A stretch of 64,000 nt of DNA from Hydra vulgaris (taxonomy: Eukaryota; Cnidaria; Hydrozoa; Anthoathecata; Hydridae), in assembly GCF_038396675.1 (NCBI RefSeq), contig NC_088920.1, positions 73,857,001-73,921,000 of the forward strand, written 5' to 3'. The notes beneath the pieces are model-generated. The model was not told the origin of the DNA. It searched no databases and worked only from the letters and a program-made list of their open reading frames with translations. Numbering within the stretch: the stretch's first letter is position 1; each line of letters begins with the position of its first letter. Position numbers and translations under genes: made by a program. Positions 8,237-18,797 of the stretch are shown here, piece after piece.

Positions 8237-8936
8237 ATGATGAAATTACGAAATTATGAATTGACTGGTTATAAAAGAAAAATGGAAATGACTAACAAGC
8301 AAATTAAAAAAAAGAAAAAGCATAATAAAAAATACAATGAAAAACTTAACAATAACGAAGAGTGGTTGCAAAAAAAAAAAGACAAAAATGAAGAGAATTA
8401 TGAAAAAAAAACAAAAATTAATTTTATACAAAAAACATCAAAAAATATCAAAGAAATCGATGTAGACGAATGGTTTCGAGAATGGTATAGACCTCATTTT
8501 ATAACACAATGGAAAAAATCAGACATAGGTCTTTCTTATATTAAATTGTCTTATGGACAAAAAAGAAAAATGTTTTTGGATTATAGTATTTTGTTTGAAC
8601 ACGCTTAATGTTTTTGTTTCGCTTTTCTTATTTCAAAAATGGAATGTGTGTACGATTAAAGAATGGAATCAAAAAGTTTTGGAAAAAAATATTACCGATT
8701 TGCAATCTAAAGAAAACATTTTACAACTCCTTTATGAAAATCAGAACGAAGAAAATATTACAGCTTGGAAAAACGTTTTGCAAGATTTAAAAGAAAAGTT
8801 TAAAAATATGCCTTTTCAAACTTTGTTAGATTTGTGTCACTCTTTTGCTTACGAAAATACTTTTCATCGTATCAATATTAAAATTTTTGCCATCAATAAA
8901 AATAATATAAATTTTGTTTATAACATTCTAAATTAA
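8237..8936 (+). pseudogene. Lysine-rich viral protein upstream of (or N-terminal to) the polymerase
   Basis: ATG-ATG at 8237. It starts with a highly basic segment (KQIKKKKKHNKK), then DEWFREWYRPHFITQWKK. Near 8600 a one-base slip joins to a helical part (KNITDLQSKENILQLLYENQ) that ends NNINFVYNILN at 8936. Another frame continues toward the polymerase zinc-finger region without a new start, so this may be the polymerase N-terminus or a terminal-protein-like domain. That is inference from position only. Confidence 0.4.
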
Positions 8937-11900
8937 AATCACAATATAAAAGCAGTCTTACAGAACTGTTAAAAGTAGTGAATGAGAGCTCAAGCATTAC
9001 CAAAGACGATCAAGATTCTCAAAGAGTTTTTGTTGATGGAAACGAAAGAAATAAAGCTAATCAACATAGAAAAACAATCAATACTATAAAAATTTGCATT
9101 TTTCAAAAACACAATTCTTTTCACGCTATAAGCATGTTGAATGAAAAATTTTCCACCGTACATACATTTTTGTGTGGTTCGCGCGTTCTTTTTCAATGTT
9201 CAGAATGCGGACAAAAGTTGCTACTGACAAACATAAATGCGAAGGTTATAAATCTATAAATTTACGTATGGAAATTGTATTACTCACTATAATCCTCATA
9301 AACCATTTATGTGCGCAAGTTGAAATATATTTCCTTTTCTTATGACTTTTGATTGTTAAACAAGTATTACATAGTCAGAAGATAATGCTACTTCAAAAGT
9401 TAAACCTTTATGAGAACTTAGTTATTATTGTCATAGTATTGTTATTCAATGTATCAATGAAAATATAGCAAGAGAATGTTTTGGTTTGGACGAACAAGGA
9501 CACGTTGTCACACAATCAATTTTTTATTATGAAAATAGCATTGAAAGTTCAGAAAGAAATCCTTTAACTTGTTTAATCCAATATTTTCAAGCAGGAGTTT
9601 CTTTACTTCACAAAACACATAGACGTATATTATGGGAAAAATTAAACTCTTGTCATGAAAATATAGAAAAACTAAAAATGGATTTGAGAGTTTATGATTT
9701 AGTTGCCTTAGCAGATACTTTAGTTCGATTTGCTTATAAAATATGTTTACCTCGTTTTCAAAATTTAAATATAACAGTAGAAGAAAGAAATTTAATATGG
9801 GAAGAAGAAAATCCTTTATGCACTATATGTAGATATCCAACAGATAAAATTCGTTATTCTGACATTTATAAAAATAAACTTTCTTCTTTAACTCCTCAAT
9901 AAATTGAAAAATTAAATCATAACAAATTTCGTGTTTACGAAGACAAGCGAATTCAAGTTGTTAATATGATGTTTCGAAGAGTAGGTCGTTAGGAATTGTT
10001 TATGCTATCTTTAGACGTACAAAAGTATTTAGTTAGCAATGATTCTGAAAAAATAAAACAAGATTTATTTAAAGTATCAAGTTTGCATTATATTTGCTGT
10101 AGATGGTGGAAAAAATTTGAATACATGCGTGCTAGTAATGGTTTGTTAAGCGATTATGTTAGAATAAATAGCGATGATCTTGCCGATTATATAAAACAAT
10201 TAGCTTCACTTGTCATGACTGAAAATCAATTAAAAAAATACTTTGAAAACGACAATATTGAATTGTAAGAAGATCCTTACTTTTAATCAAAATGTTTCGT
10301 ACATGTATATACGATATATGTGGTCAAATCAGCGATCCTATTATTTTTTTGAATCTCATGAGAAAATTTAAACAACCTTCTGATAAACTATGGCTTCATA
10401 GTATGTTGGTTTCCTTTAATAAACAATTTGGAAAAAAGATATTTTAAAGAGATCTCATGCAAGACGAAAAAAATAAACAAGAAGTTTTAAAAGAATGCGA
10501 CGCTTTCCTAAATTCTTTTGAAGATTATCTCGTCATTGATCACGATCATTTTTCAGGACAAGTATATGGATTAGCTCATGATTTTTGTAATAAAAATTTT
10601 GGAAGGTATAGTCAACAATATTAATGCCCTATTTTTGCTCACAAAGCTTCTTTTGATTATCGTATTATGATTGTAGATGGTTTAAAAAAAATTTTGGATA
10701 TTCCTTTATTCGGTCATTTAGCCGAATCTGAAGAAACGCCTTTTAACGCTTTTATAAAATACAGCAACATAGAAAATGCTTTTGTTATATTTAAAAATGT
10801 CAGCAAAGTCAATATTATTTGCATTGGCAAACATATTAAAATTGTTAAGCGCTTGAAAATTTTAAATTGTTCGTTAGAGCAAGCGAGTATTATGTTGTCC
10901 AAAAAAGCTCAAAATGATATTGTCAACACCATGTTGCATTATTTACGACCTTTTCATCCTGAAATTATTAAATTAAGTGACAACCAACAGTTTAAAAATT
11001 GTTTTATAAAAAAAACATTATTTCCTTTTTCACAAATAACAGACAAACTTTTAAACATTGAATATAAAGCTATTCCACCTATTGAATTATTTGCTCAGAA
11101 CGATTTAATGAAATCTAAAAATTTACTAGAAGAAATTAAAAAAATTAAAGGACCCTTAAAAAATGTTCGAAAATTGTGGAACTTTTTAAATTTAAAAACT
11201 TTAAAATCTTTATTACATATTTATACAGTATTAAATACTGTAGTATTAGGATCTGTTGTGATTGATTTTGACGAAAGAACATTTGAATTTACAAAATTTC
11301 ATGTTCTTAATCATGTTAGCATTTTTAGTTATACAAGCAAATTAAATTCTACCAAAAGTTTAATTCAAATTCAATATCCTCCTACAGATGAACATGAAAA
11401 AATGATTGAAAAAAGTATTCGCGGTGGTATGCCAACCAACTGTACGCAAAAATACGCCATTGATACAGATTACTTTGAACCTAAAATAAAAGAACTTGAA
11501 TTAAATAATAACATATTAAGAGGTTCTTTATTTTTTATTGATAAAAACGGGCAATATGGCGGAGCTCAATTAAAACCTTTACCTTTTCATATGAAATATT
11601 CTTTTGATTTGGAACGTGTCACTTTGGATGATGTTATTCAAAAATATCATCGTGTAAATTTAAACGGTTTTTCAACCAATGCTTTATTTCATTGTCAAAT
11701 CACTATGAAACCAGAATACCAAGATCGAGTGGGAGGCATTTCACCAATGGTGGAAAAAGAACTAATATCCTTACAAGTATATTCTCCTGCTGAAATTGCA
11801 TCTAAACGTTATTTAAAAAATAATGGAAAATATAATATAGAAAAAGACAAAACGATTAAACTAGTTATGAAATTAAGTTCGCATTAAACGTGTGAATTTT

Positions 11901-13344
11901 TAGACACTTTAATATGGCTAATAAAGTGTTGTGGATGTGTTGTTGAAAAAATTTATAAAGTATTACCTCTTTGGCCTTATCCGTTAGCTCGAAAAATGGT
12001 AAAAGAAAATATGGAAAAAAGAAAAGAAGCCATTAAAAAGGAAGATAAAGTAGTGATGCTTCTTGTAAGTTGCAAATTAACGGACATTACACAACATTTA
12101 GTCAACAAATTGCACAAAAACTAAATAGTGTTTTTATGAATCATTAAGAAAAAGCTTTTTAAAACATTATTCAAAATTTTAAAAATATTCGAAGTGTTTT
12201 AATTCTAGAAGGATAATTCCGGAAAGATATAAGTTGGACGTTTCTAAAAAAAAGTATGTTTAGATTATTACGAGAGTGATGGTTTTAATTATGATGATTA
12301 TTTTAAAGAAAATCTTTTTAAGTTAATTAACGACGTCAAAACTAAAAGTATTTTATTTCACGATGAAAACATTCATCAAGAAATAAAAGATGTCTTTGAA
12401 CTTTTAAAAACAAAAGATCATAAAAACGCTCTTATTTTAACTACCAGTGAAAAATGTAAAATAATTAACAAATCTTTACGTATCGTAGCTTCTCAAATTT
12501 TATCCTATGTTAAACTAAACGTAGGACGTTTTAGTTGGGAATTGGGTGAAGTATTACGAAGTAATAAACTTTAACGATAAAACTTCAGATATAGACAATA
12601 TAAACAATAATTCAGATATAAACGATAAAACTTCAGATATAGACTTGCGTTGTAAAGTAGAAGAGTGGATTTGTTTTTCAAAAATTGGCAACTATTGAAT
12701 GGATTATTCCAATTATAAAAAGTATCATTATTTATATTCCACTCTTTACGCTAAAGAAACTGATCATTTTCAAAACGAAATACCTCCTCCGTATTACATT
12801 GCTCAAGCTTTTGCAATTAGACCGAAATGCTATTAGCATTCACAGCGTCAACGGTGATGAAGAAAAAGAAAATTATTACAAAAATAAAGCTAAAGGAGTA
12901 CCCAATTCTAAACTCTTATTTTCAAATCACGTCAACGGGTATGATACCTTTGCAGCTGAAAGATTGTTTAGAGATTTACTTTTTCCATTAGTAAAAGAAA
13001 AACAACCCATCGAACATAATAGAATAAGCGTTAAATATAAACAAGTTAAAATAAATACACACGTTTTTGATTTTTTAAAAAGATTCACGCAGAAAAATTA
13101 TGTTTTTGATGATGGTATGATGACTGAAATTCGAGATCATTTTCGTTTACAAGCGATACGAGAAGCTAATTTTAAAGTCTTGCCGGATATGGAAAAATTT
13201 TGTAGTGATAATCACATCCGAACATTACTTGAAATTGAAAAAAATATTATAAAACAATCAGAACGTTATCAAACAACGGCGAGGTTAAATCGAAAAGTTT
13301 TGATACCTTTATTATATGATATAAAAAAGAATATAAATTTGTAA
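8937..13344 (+). pseudogene. Protein-primed family B DNA polymerase of adenovirus/Polinton type, heavily decayed
   Basis: Replicative polymerase with proofreading domain. Visible in order: CSECGQK and later Cys/His pairs (zinc-finger-like, 9200-9340); exonuclease I region PFLMTFDC at about 9345 where the next codon is a stop instead of Glu; DHDHFSG...AH..CN and FAHKASFDY (exo II, 10540-10665); a long intact block 10667-11887 with EKSIRGGMP and motif A FIDKNGQYGGAQLKPLP; KLVMKLSS and ARKMVKENMEKRKEA; a motif B-like INGHYTTFSQ at about 12090; and C-terminal KAKGVP near 12890. More than ten stops or frameshifts. Motif C (DTD) is not recognisable. A 24-base direct repeat (12573-12596, 12621-12644) lies in the degraded part before the C-terminus. 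Confidence 0.8.
12573..12644 (+). repeat. 24-base direct repeat in the polymerase pseudogene
   Basis: AACGATAAAACTTCAGATAT plus AGAC occurs at 12573-12596 and again, identically, at 12621-12644, with a related partial copy between. Local tandem duplication with a 48-base period. Confidence 0.75.
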
Positions 13345-13369
13345 TTTTTTGTAAAAAATAAATAAAAAA

Positions 13370-13708
13370 ATGAAGTTTAATTTATTTGATCAAAAATTAA
13401 CAACGAAACAACTCGAAAACAAATTAAAAGAAATTGGCTTGAAAATTTTTTATTTAGTAGAAAATACAGACGAGGAAGTTCATTATTTTAAAAATAAAGA
13501 GGATTTTTATACTTCGCGTTTGATTCTCATTAGTCTTAACGGACGAAGTTAAATTCCTGAAGAATTTTTAACCTGTTGTACTGATTGTTTTCTTGAATAT
13601 ATCTAATTTTCATGTGAACTAAGTTGTTATGAAGACGATTGTAAACATTGTGAAAATTTCGATAGAATACATTATAAATGTACTTGTCTTTTAGAAAAAG
13701 AAAAATGA
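13370..13708 (+). pseudogene. Cys-rich small viral protein with two in-frame stops
   Basis: ATG 13370 follows a T-rich/A-rich leader. The N-terminal half (MKFNLFDQKLTTKQLENKLK) is helical. After TAA at 13552 the same frame continues into a cysteine cluster (CCTDC, CELSC, CKHC, CTC) with one more TAA, ending at TGA 13706-13708. A helical N-terminus plus clustered Cys resembles the 4.4-6.2 kb family in architecture. The terminal TGA overlaps the next ATG (ATGA). Confidence 0.45.
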
Positions 13709-13929
13709 TTGACAATATATTATTAACAGAAATTGCAAGACAATTAAGTCATGATTGGAAAACATGTGGAAGATATTTAAAAGTGGACGAAAATCAACTC
13801 AATTTTTTTGGTACAGATTATAAATATACCGAAGAAAAAAATTTTCAAATGTTAAAAAATTATTGAATCGCAACGGAACAATATAACAATTACTTTACGC
13901 AATGGATAAAATACCAAGAATGGACATAA
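13705..13929 (+). pseudogene. Death-domain-like small viral protein, one in-frame TGA
   Basis: 74 codons from ATG 13705. The pattern IARQLSHDWKTCGRYL, then a turn and helix ending EEKNFQML, then a helix with Trp residues (FTQWIKYQEW) follows the six-helix death-domain signature: hydrophobic-x2-Leu-x2-DW in helix 2, and a ...ML..-W helix 5 followed by the last helix. The TGA at 13864-13866 sits where that family usually has Trp. Death-fold proteins act in apoptosis and innate signalling, so a viral copy could interfere with host cell death. That role is inference; no structure or alignment was run. Confidence 0.55.
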
Positions 13930-14028
13930 AAAAATCATTTTAGACCGTTTTTTGTAATTTTTTTTTGTAAATAAATATAAATTCAAAAAAAAAATTTATC
14001 ATTTTCAGAAAACACTTACGGTTTAAGA

Positions 14029-14232
14029 ATGGATTCCAAACCTGCTATAAAAAAAATGTAAACAGATATTCAAAACTATATGTTTACTAATCCTACAAAA
14101 AAAATAAATCAATTTGTGACCAATCTTACCAAAACCAGTCACATGTATAAAATTTTAAGTTTTGAGTGTGATTCATATTTAAAAAAGTATAATATTCCGC
14201 TTTAAAATGATGCAAAAATTATTGCACCCTAG
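14029..14232 (+). pseudogene. Small unrecognised viral protein with in-frame stops
   Basis: Preceded by ATTTTCAG (AG 14007-14008) and an A-rich leader. MDSKPAIKKM, TAA, then DIQNYMFTNPTKKINQF and SFECDSYLKKYNIPL, TAA, NDAKIIAP, TAG. The protein-like signal across the stops suggests one 67-codon gene. No family recognised. Confidence 0.4.
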
Positions 14233-14236
14233 CCAA

Positions 14237-14319
14237 AGTTATGATCAAAAATGTAACATCTATATTAAAATTTTAATGAGTTATGATCAAAATGTAACAT
14301 CTATATTAAAATTTTAATG
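14237..14319 (+). repeat. Tandem duplication, two copies of about 41 bases
   Basis: AGTTATGATCAAAAATGTAA... (14237-14278) is repeated at 14279-14319 with one A fewer. Recent slippage or local duplication next to the structural gene. Confidence 0.85.
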
Positions 14320-14449
14320 AGTAATCAAAGAAATTTTAAGACAATAGCCTCACAAAAATCACTAAATTAACCATCAAAAAATTATTTTTTTATCAAAAGT
14401 TAAGTTTGAATAGCAACGAAAAGTTAATTATGTAAACAACTGTGCAAAA

Positions 14450-17340
14450 AAATAATAATAAAAATTGAATTTTTGAGATGTTTTGATGGTTTTCTCAATA
14501 TAACATAACGCAACATCCGACTGGTTTTAGTCAGATGCGTCACATTTTTTCTCGTTACAAAAAGTGTTGTGCTGCATGTAAATCATACACCTTTACCAGG
14601 TGACACGTTTCCTTGCTACGACAGATTAGATATGGAAAACATGATTGATGCTCATTTAAATCATATGTGAACCTTTTATGCCACAAGTGGAGTTAAACTC
14701 TTTGGTGTTCCTACATCTACTGCCTATCAAGACAATTTTTTTTATCAGAAACTTGCAACTTTATAGCGGAAGATTAATTAAAGATATGACTTTTTCAGAA
14801 TTGTTTTCAAATTATTATTATAAAGATAACAAAATTTCAACGACAAAATATTTTAATCCGAAATATTTATTTGACGCTGTAAGCGCACTTATATACAAAA
14901 CTGCTGTAATAGATTTACCCATGATAAAGTTTGTTATAGATAATAACAACAACGTTCAACAAAATTTATTTAACGTTAATACAACAGCTTTAATGGTAGT
15001 GGTAGAACCAACTATAATTTATTATGGTATTATAAAATAAAAAACGAATCCTTTACTCTTATTCCTTCTTTCAGGGTTAGGGTTAGCCAATACCTTCTTT
15101 TTTGCAACCTATAAGATCTAGTTTGACTACAAATTCAAACGAAAGAGGATTATCTCATTTTGGTTTTTTTTCAAATAGAACAACTGCAAGTGCATATATT
15201 ATAGAAGATTTTAACTAATTATTAAAATGCGACTGTATTCCTAATAAATCTACATACGACAAAATATTCAATTTATCACTAAATACTCACACTAGCAAAA
15301 ATTTTTTAATTTATGCCAAACATCCAATTTTAAGCATGTGAACCGCAGAAAAAATAGCTGCTATTTCACCTGAAAAACAAGTAATACTAAACGGTATAGA
15401 AGAAACCTATGTTCGACCTTTTATTCATATTATGCTCACCCCCAATTATAAAAATCCCGGTTTGCCCTACGCGCCCGGTTTACCCGGTTATGCCAACTCG
15501 ACAGCATTAACTGCAGATGATATTATTCTTAGTGTTGATTTAGATGTTTATATTAACAACCTTAACCTGTTTTAGAAAGTATTAAAGCTAAAATGAAACA
15601 CATTTTACCGTCGCAAGTTGCTTTTTTTTTATTAAACATAATAACCAACACCAAAACAATACCATTTAAAGGTAACGTTTTTAATGTTGAAACTGATCTT
15701 AACGATTTAAAAATACTCTATAATGACAATATTCGTAATCAATCTTTATGGAAAATTTGGAACGATTATGTCAACACTAAAAACTCTCAATTTCCTGGAA
15801 TTTATACTAATGAAAAAATAACACTACTACAATTTACAGATATCATTAAAGCTGCTTTTTCAAGTGTTTCTCCTGGAACTATAAACACAAAATTTCTGTC
15901 TGTCACATCGAGCTCGTTGGATACAGAACCTACAGAATTATTGACTAGTTTTTATAAACTTTATTTTCCTCAAACAACTAAAAGAAAATATTTTCGTTTT
16001 ACTTTAAAAAATATACCTTTACTACTTTACCTTTACCTTTTTTTAATGTTGATCAAATCATATGTCCCGAACGAGAATTAAAAATGATAGATATTTTTAC
16101 CGAGAGTTTAAACATGACAAACAATTTACTCAATTTGAATTTAAATAATTTGACTTTTGCCGATCATACTTATTCAGGATACGATGTAGCAATGTTTAGT
16201 AAATTTCTTACAAATAAAGCAAAAGGTATACCTTCATGTATTTCTGAACCTGTTGACGGAGTATCTAATTATTATACTTTCTTTTCTTTACCATCTTTCC
16301 AAAGAAAATTATTGTCTCCAATAAAAATTAGCACATCACTTATGACAGATAATGCCTATTCTGCAATGATTAATAATTCCTATTTAGATTATGATATCAA
16401 TTATACCAATAATTTGCCTATTGGCACTCCTAAAATTCAAGGTAAACCATTTCAAGTTTTACCTTCAAACTTACCTGATGATGTTTATAAATTGATGACG
16501 AGCGATAACTCTTTAATCGCTAAATATAACGCAGAAACATTTATAGAAGCTTTATTAAATTGCGAACAAATCAAACCCATTTTTTCAAATGCTATCAAAG
16601 TACTCCTTATCACTACGGCTTCTTTTGAAAGAGCTACTACACCGAGTTATAAAACATAGTTAAATAGTGTCAAAGCCGTTTTACAAGGAAATAATCTATC
16701 AGAATTGTTATTTTATTGCATTTTGCTTAACAGCAATTTATTTATCAAAAAAAGAGCGACAGAATTGTTGTACAAACTTGGACAGACAGTTTGTCATTAA
16801 AAAATGTCATTTTAAAAATGTACCAACCTATTGGAAATAATCATATACCGTATACTTTACTTTTACAAAGAGATCAATACAGTTTATCTAAACAAATCAA
16901 TCATTTTACTATGCAAGTTGATCAAAATATGAAAAACATGATGACTCTAGATTTTAAAATTCAAAAAAAAAACATTAGCTTTTTTTAGATGCTCTCTTGT
17001 TCAAATTAGTAATCTTAACAACACCGTTTCCAATTTCCCTACACCTTCAGACGCTTACATTTTTATCAAATGCGATCAAGCTAACTATTGTGCAATGTAT
17101 ATGACTAGACTTTATGTTCCTTGCATCGTTGCCTATTTAAATTTATTAGATTACACCAAATCTACTCAACTCACTTTCAGTATTGATTTTACAAAAAATC
17201 GAAACACTTCCATTCAATGACAATTATCTACTTTTGATATCAACGATGTAGAAGATTGGAAACAAACAAGATGGTCGTTTCTCAATTCAAAATCTGAACC
17301 GCTTACCTTTAGCAATCTTAGTACAATGAATTTGTGTTTG
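14450..17340 (+). pseudogene. Hexon-sized viral capsid protein candidate, broken and interrupted by a LINE
   Basis: A continuous protein-like signal spans several frames: LPGDTFPCYDRLD at about 14596, GVKLFGVPTSTAYQDN, then an ORF to 15040, a shifted segment NPGLPYAPGLPGYANST at about 15450, ORFs 15593-16081 and 16084-16659, and TLLLQRDQYSLSKQINHFTM near 16860. It ends KQTRWSFLNSKSEPLTF before the LINE insertion and resumes at 17974-18033. Total about 950 codons, the size range of hexon-type double-jelly-roll proteins. Beta-rich, Asn/Thr/Ser-rich sequence fits a capsid. A segment SLWKIWNDYVNTKN is similar to QWQIWRSYVSWCKG in the 18.8 kb gene. At least six stops or frameshifts. Confidence 0.5.
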
Positions 17341-17973
17341 TTAGTTTTTTCATTATTTGAGTTATGGTTTTTCCTCTAATCTTAAAAGTTATTGGTGAAA
17401 TCTTAGTTTTTCAACATTTTATTTAACTATTAATGAGTTGTTATTTATTTTACTTTTAATTAAATTGGTTAAAAATATACATACATAGAACGGTTTTTTT
17501 AAATTAAGTACTCTTTTATTTTGAATTTTTTGTTCTTTATTTAAATATTACTTTATTACAAATTGTTATAAATTTTATTTTCATATTCTTCAACAAATAC
17601 TTTGTATAATATACGTATTTAGTGTGGCTCTTGAAAATACCTGCTCTTTAATTAATTAATTTATTTTTTGTTTTTCCTTTTTACGTTTTCTTTCAGTTTT
17701 TCTTGTTTACTTGATTACTCTTAACATGAATATTGTTCTTAAAGTAATTCTTAAACTAATTGTTATTTATCTTTACATTTATAATTTTTAATAAATAGTT
17801 TGTAAAGTATAAATATAATATCCGGCTATTGTAAATACGTACGATTGGGGCTCGGTGATAAGACAAAATAATGTCTTCTACTTGCCCCGCAAGTAGAAGA
17901 CATTATTTTTTTTTATTTATAAACCTTGTAAATTGTAAAAGTTATTAAACGGCGAAATAAATAAATAAATAAA
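17341..17973 (+). mobile_element. 5'-truncated LINE (3' UTR only), same family as LINE A, inserted in the viral capsid gene
   Basis: AT-rich non-coding stretch that interrupts the capsid frame and ends in (AAAT)n at about 17955-17975. Near its end GGGGCTCGGTGATAAGAC...GTCTTCTACTTGCCCC matches the 3' end of LINE A (36880-36920: GGGGCTTAATGATAAGAC...GTCTTCTTCTAGCCCC) and can fold as a hairpin. Typical target-primed, 5'-truncated insertion. Left boundary uncertain by tens of bases. Confidence 0.7.
17865..17909. repeat. Perfect 20-base inverted repeat with 5-base loop
   Basis: Arms AAAATAATGTCTTCTACTTG (17865-17884) and its exact reverse complement (17890-17909), loop CCCCG. The second arm is absent from the LINE A copy, so it was added in this copy by a fold-back event. 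Confidence 0.9.
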
Positions 17974-18033
17974 ATGTACTACCGTTTTTTTAATCCTACA
18001 TTAAAGATTCAAATGGTTCCCTTTTACAATTAA
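17974..18033 (+). pseudogene. C-terminal end of the hexon-sized capsid gene, after the LINE
   Basis: Immediately after the LINE tail, 19 codons remain open (MYYRFFNPTLKIQMVPFYN) and end at TAA 18031-18033. The aromatic/basic composition fits a beta-rich protein end, and nothing else explains this short coding-like stretch. Confidence 0.45.
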
Positions 18034-18201
18034 CTAGTTTGATTACTATAAAATAATGTCTTTTATTTTTTATTATTAATAAAAAAAATATAAAAAGAAA
18101 AGTAAAGTTTTTTTTTTCTCTAATTCAATTTTTTTTAAAAAATGAGTCTCTTTTGCGCCTAAGGAAGATATAATAAAAATTTAGTCATAATAGAACAAAA
18201 A
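18034..18201. other. AT-rich intergenic gap in the virus
   Basis: No gene seen. A T-tract at 18108-18115 and CAATTTTTTTTAAAAAATG near 18125 may be remnants of a leader; a weak ATAATAGAACAAAAA leader precedes ATG 18202. Confidence 0.5.
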
Positions 18202-18762
18202 ATGTTGGAAGATTCAAAAATAAATCCTAAAGATCAATTTAATCTACTTAAAAATTATATGCAACAATTACAAAATCAATTTAATCAATATTCTACTAAA
18301 TCTGATTTGTTAAATATGAAATCAGAATTGGACGAATTAAAAAGATTAAAAATAAAAAAGAAGAAATACAAGATAAAAAACCTCCCAAAAAAACGAAAAA
18401 AAATGCACAAATCAAGTCCATACCTCAAAAACGCAAATATTCAGAAACGGAAAGCGAAAGTTCTGAAGAAGAAGAAATTAAAGAAAAAAAAAAACAAAAA
18501 ATAAACCAAGACCTTTACACGTATGTATACAATGTTTTCAAGAAGTAAACGCAGTCGATAAAATTAATGGATTTTGTAGAAACTGCATTATTTAACAAAA
18601 AGCCATTTTATCAAGTCCTCTAATGCAGAATAACAACGAAAGGAAGAAAAAAAATTGAATAAAAAAAGTTTAATTGAACTTGGTTACACTCTTGCTTTAA
18701 AAGACGTTAAAAACAAAAAATTACCATTTAAAAAAAACACTTCAGAATCAGAGGTTGAATAA
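18202..18762 (+). pseudogene. Lys-rich/acidic viral core- or scaffold-like protein, frameshifted
   Basis: ATG 18202. N-terminal coiled coil (QQLQNQFNQYSTKSDL, SELDELKRL), then, after a one-base slip near 18350, a basic segment with a nuclear-localisation-like PPKKTKKNAQ, the acidic/Ser patch ETESESSEEEEIKEK, and a tail reaching NTSESEVE at 18762. Two or three stops. Between the two capsid genes, a coiled-coil plus Lys/Glu-rich protein would suit a core, scaffold or minor-capsid role. No named family recognised. Confidence 0.45.
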
Positions 18763-18797
18763 ATAGAAAAAAAAATTATTTTCTTATTTTTTAAAAA

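Noticed and set aside
12685..12860. Separate gene start at 12685 for the 219-residue ORF
   Set aside because: The first ~55 residues are an out-of-frame translation of polymerase sequence (the other frame reads LYAKETDHFQNEIPPPYYIA); only the part after about 12840 is real polymerase C-terminus.
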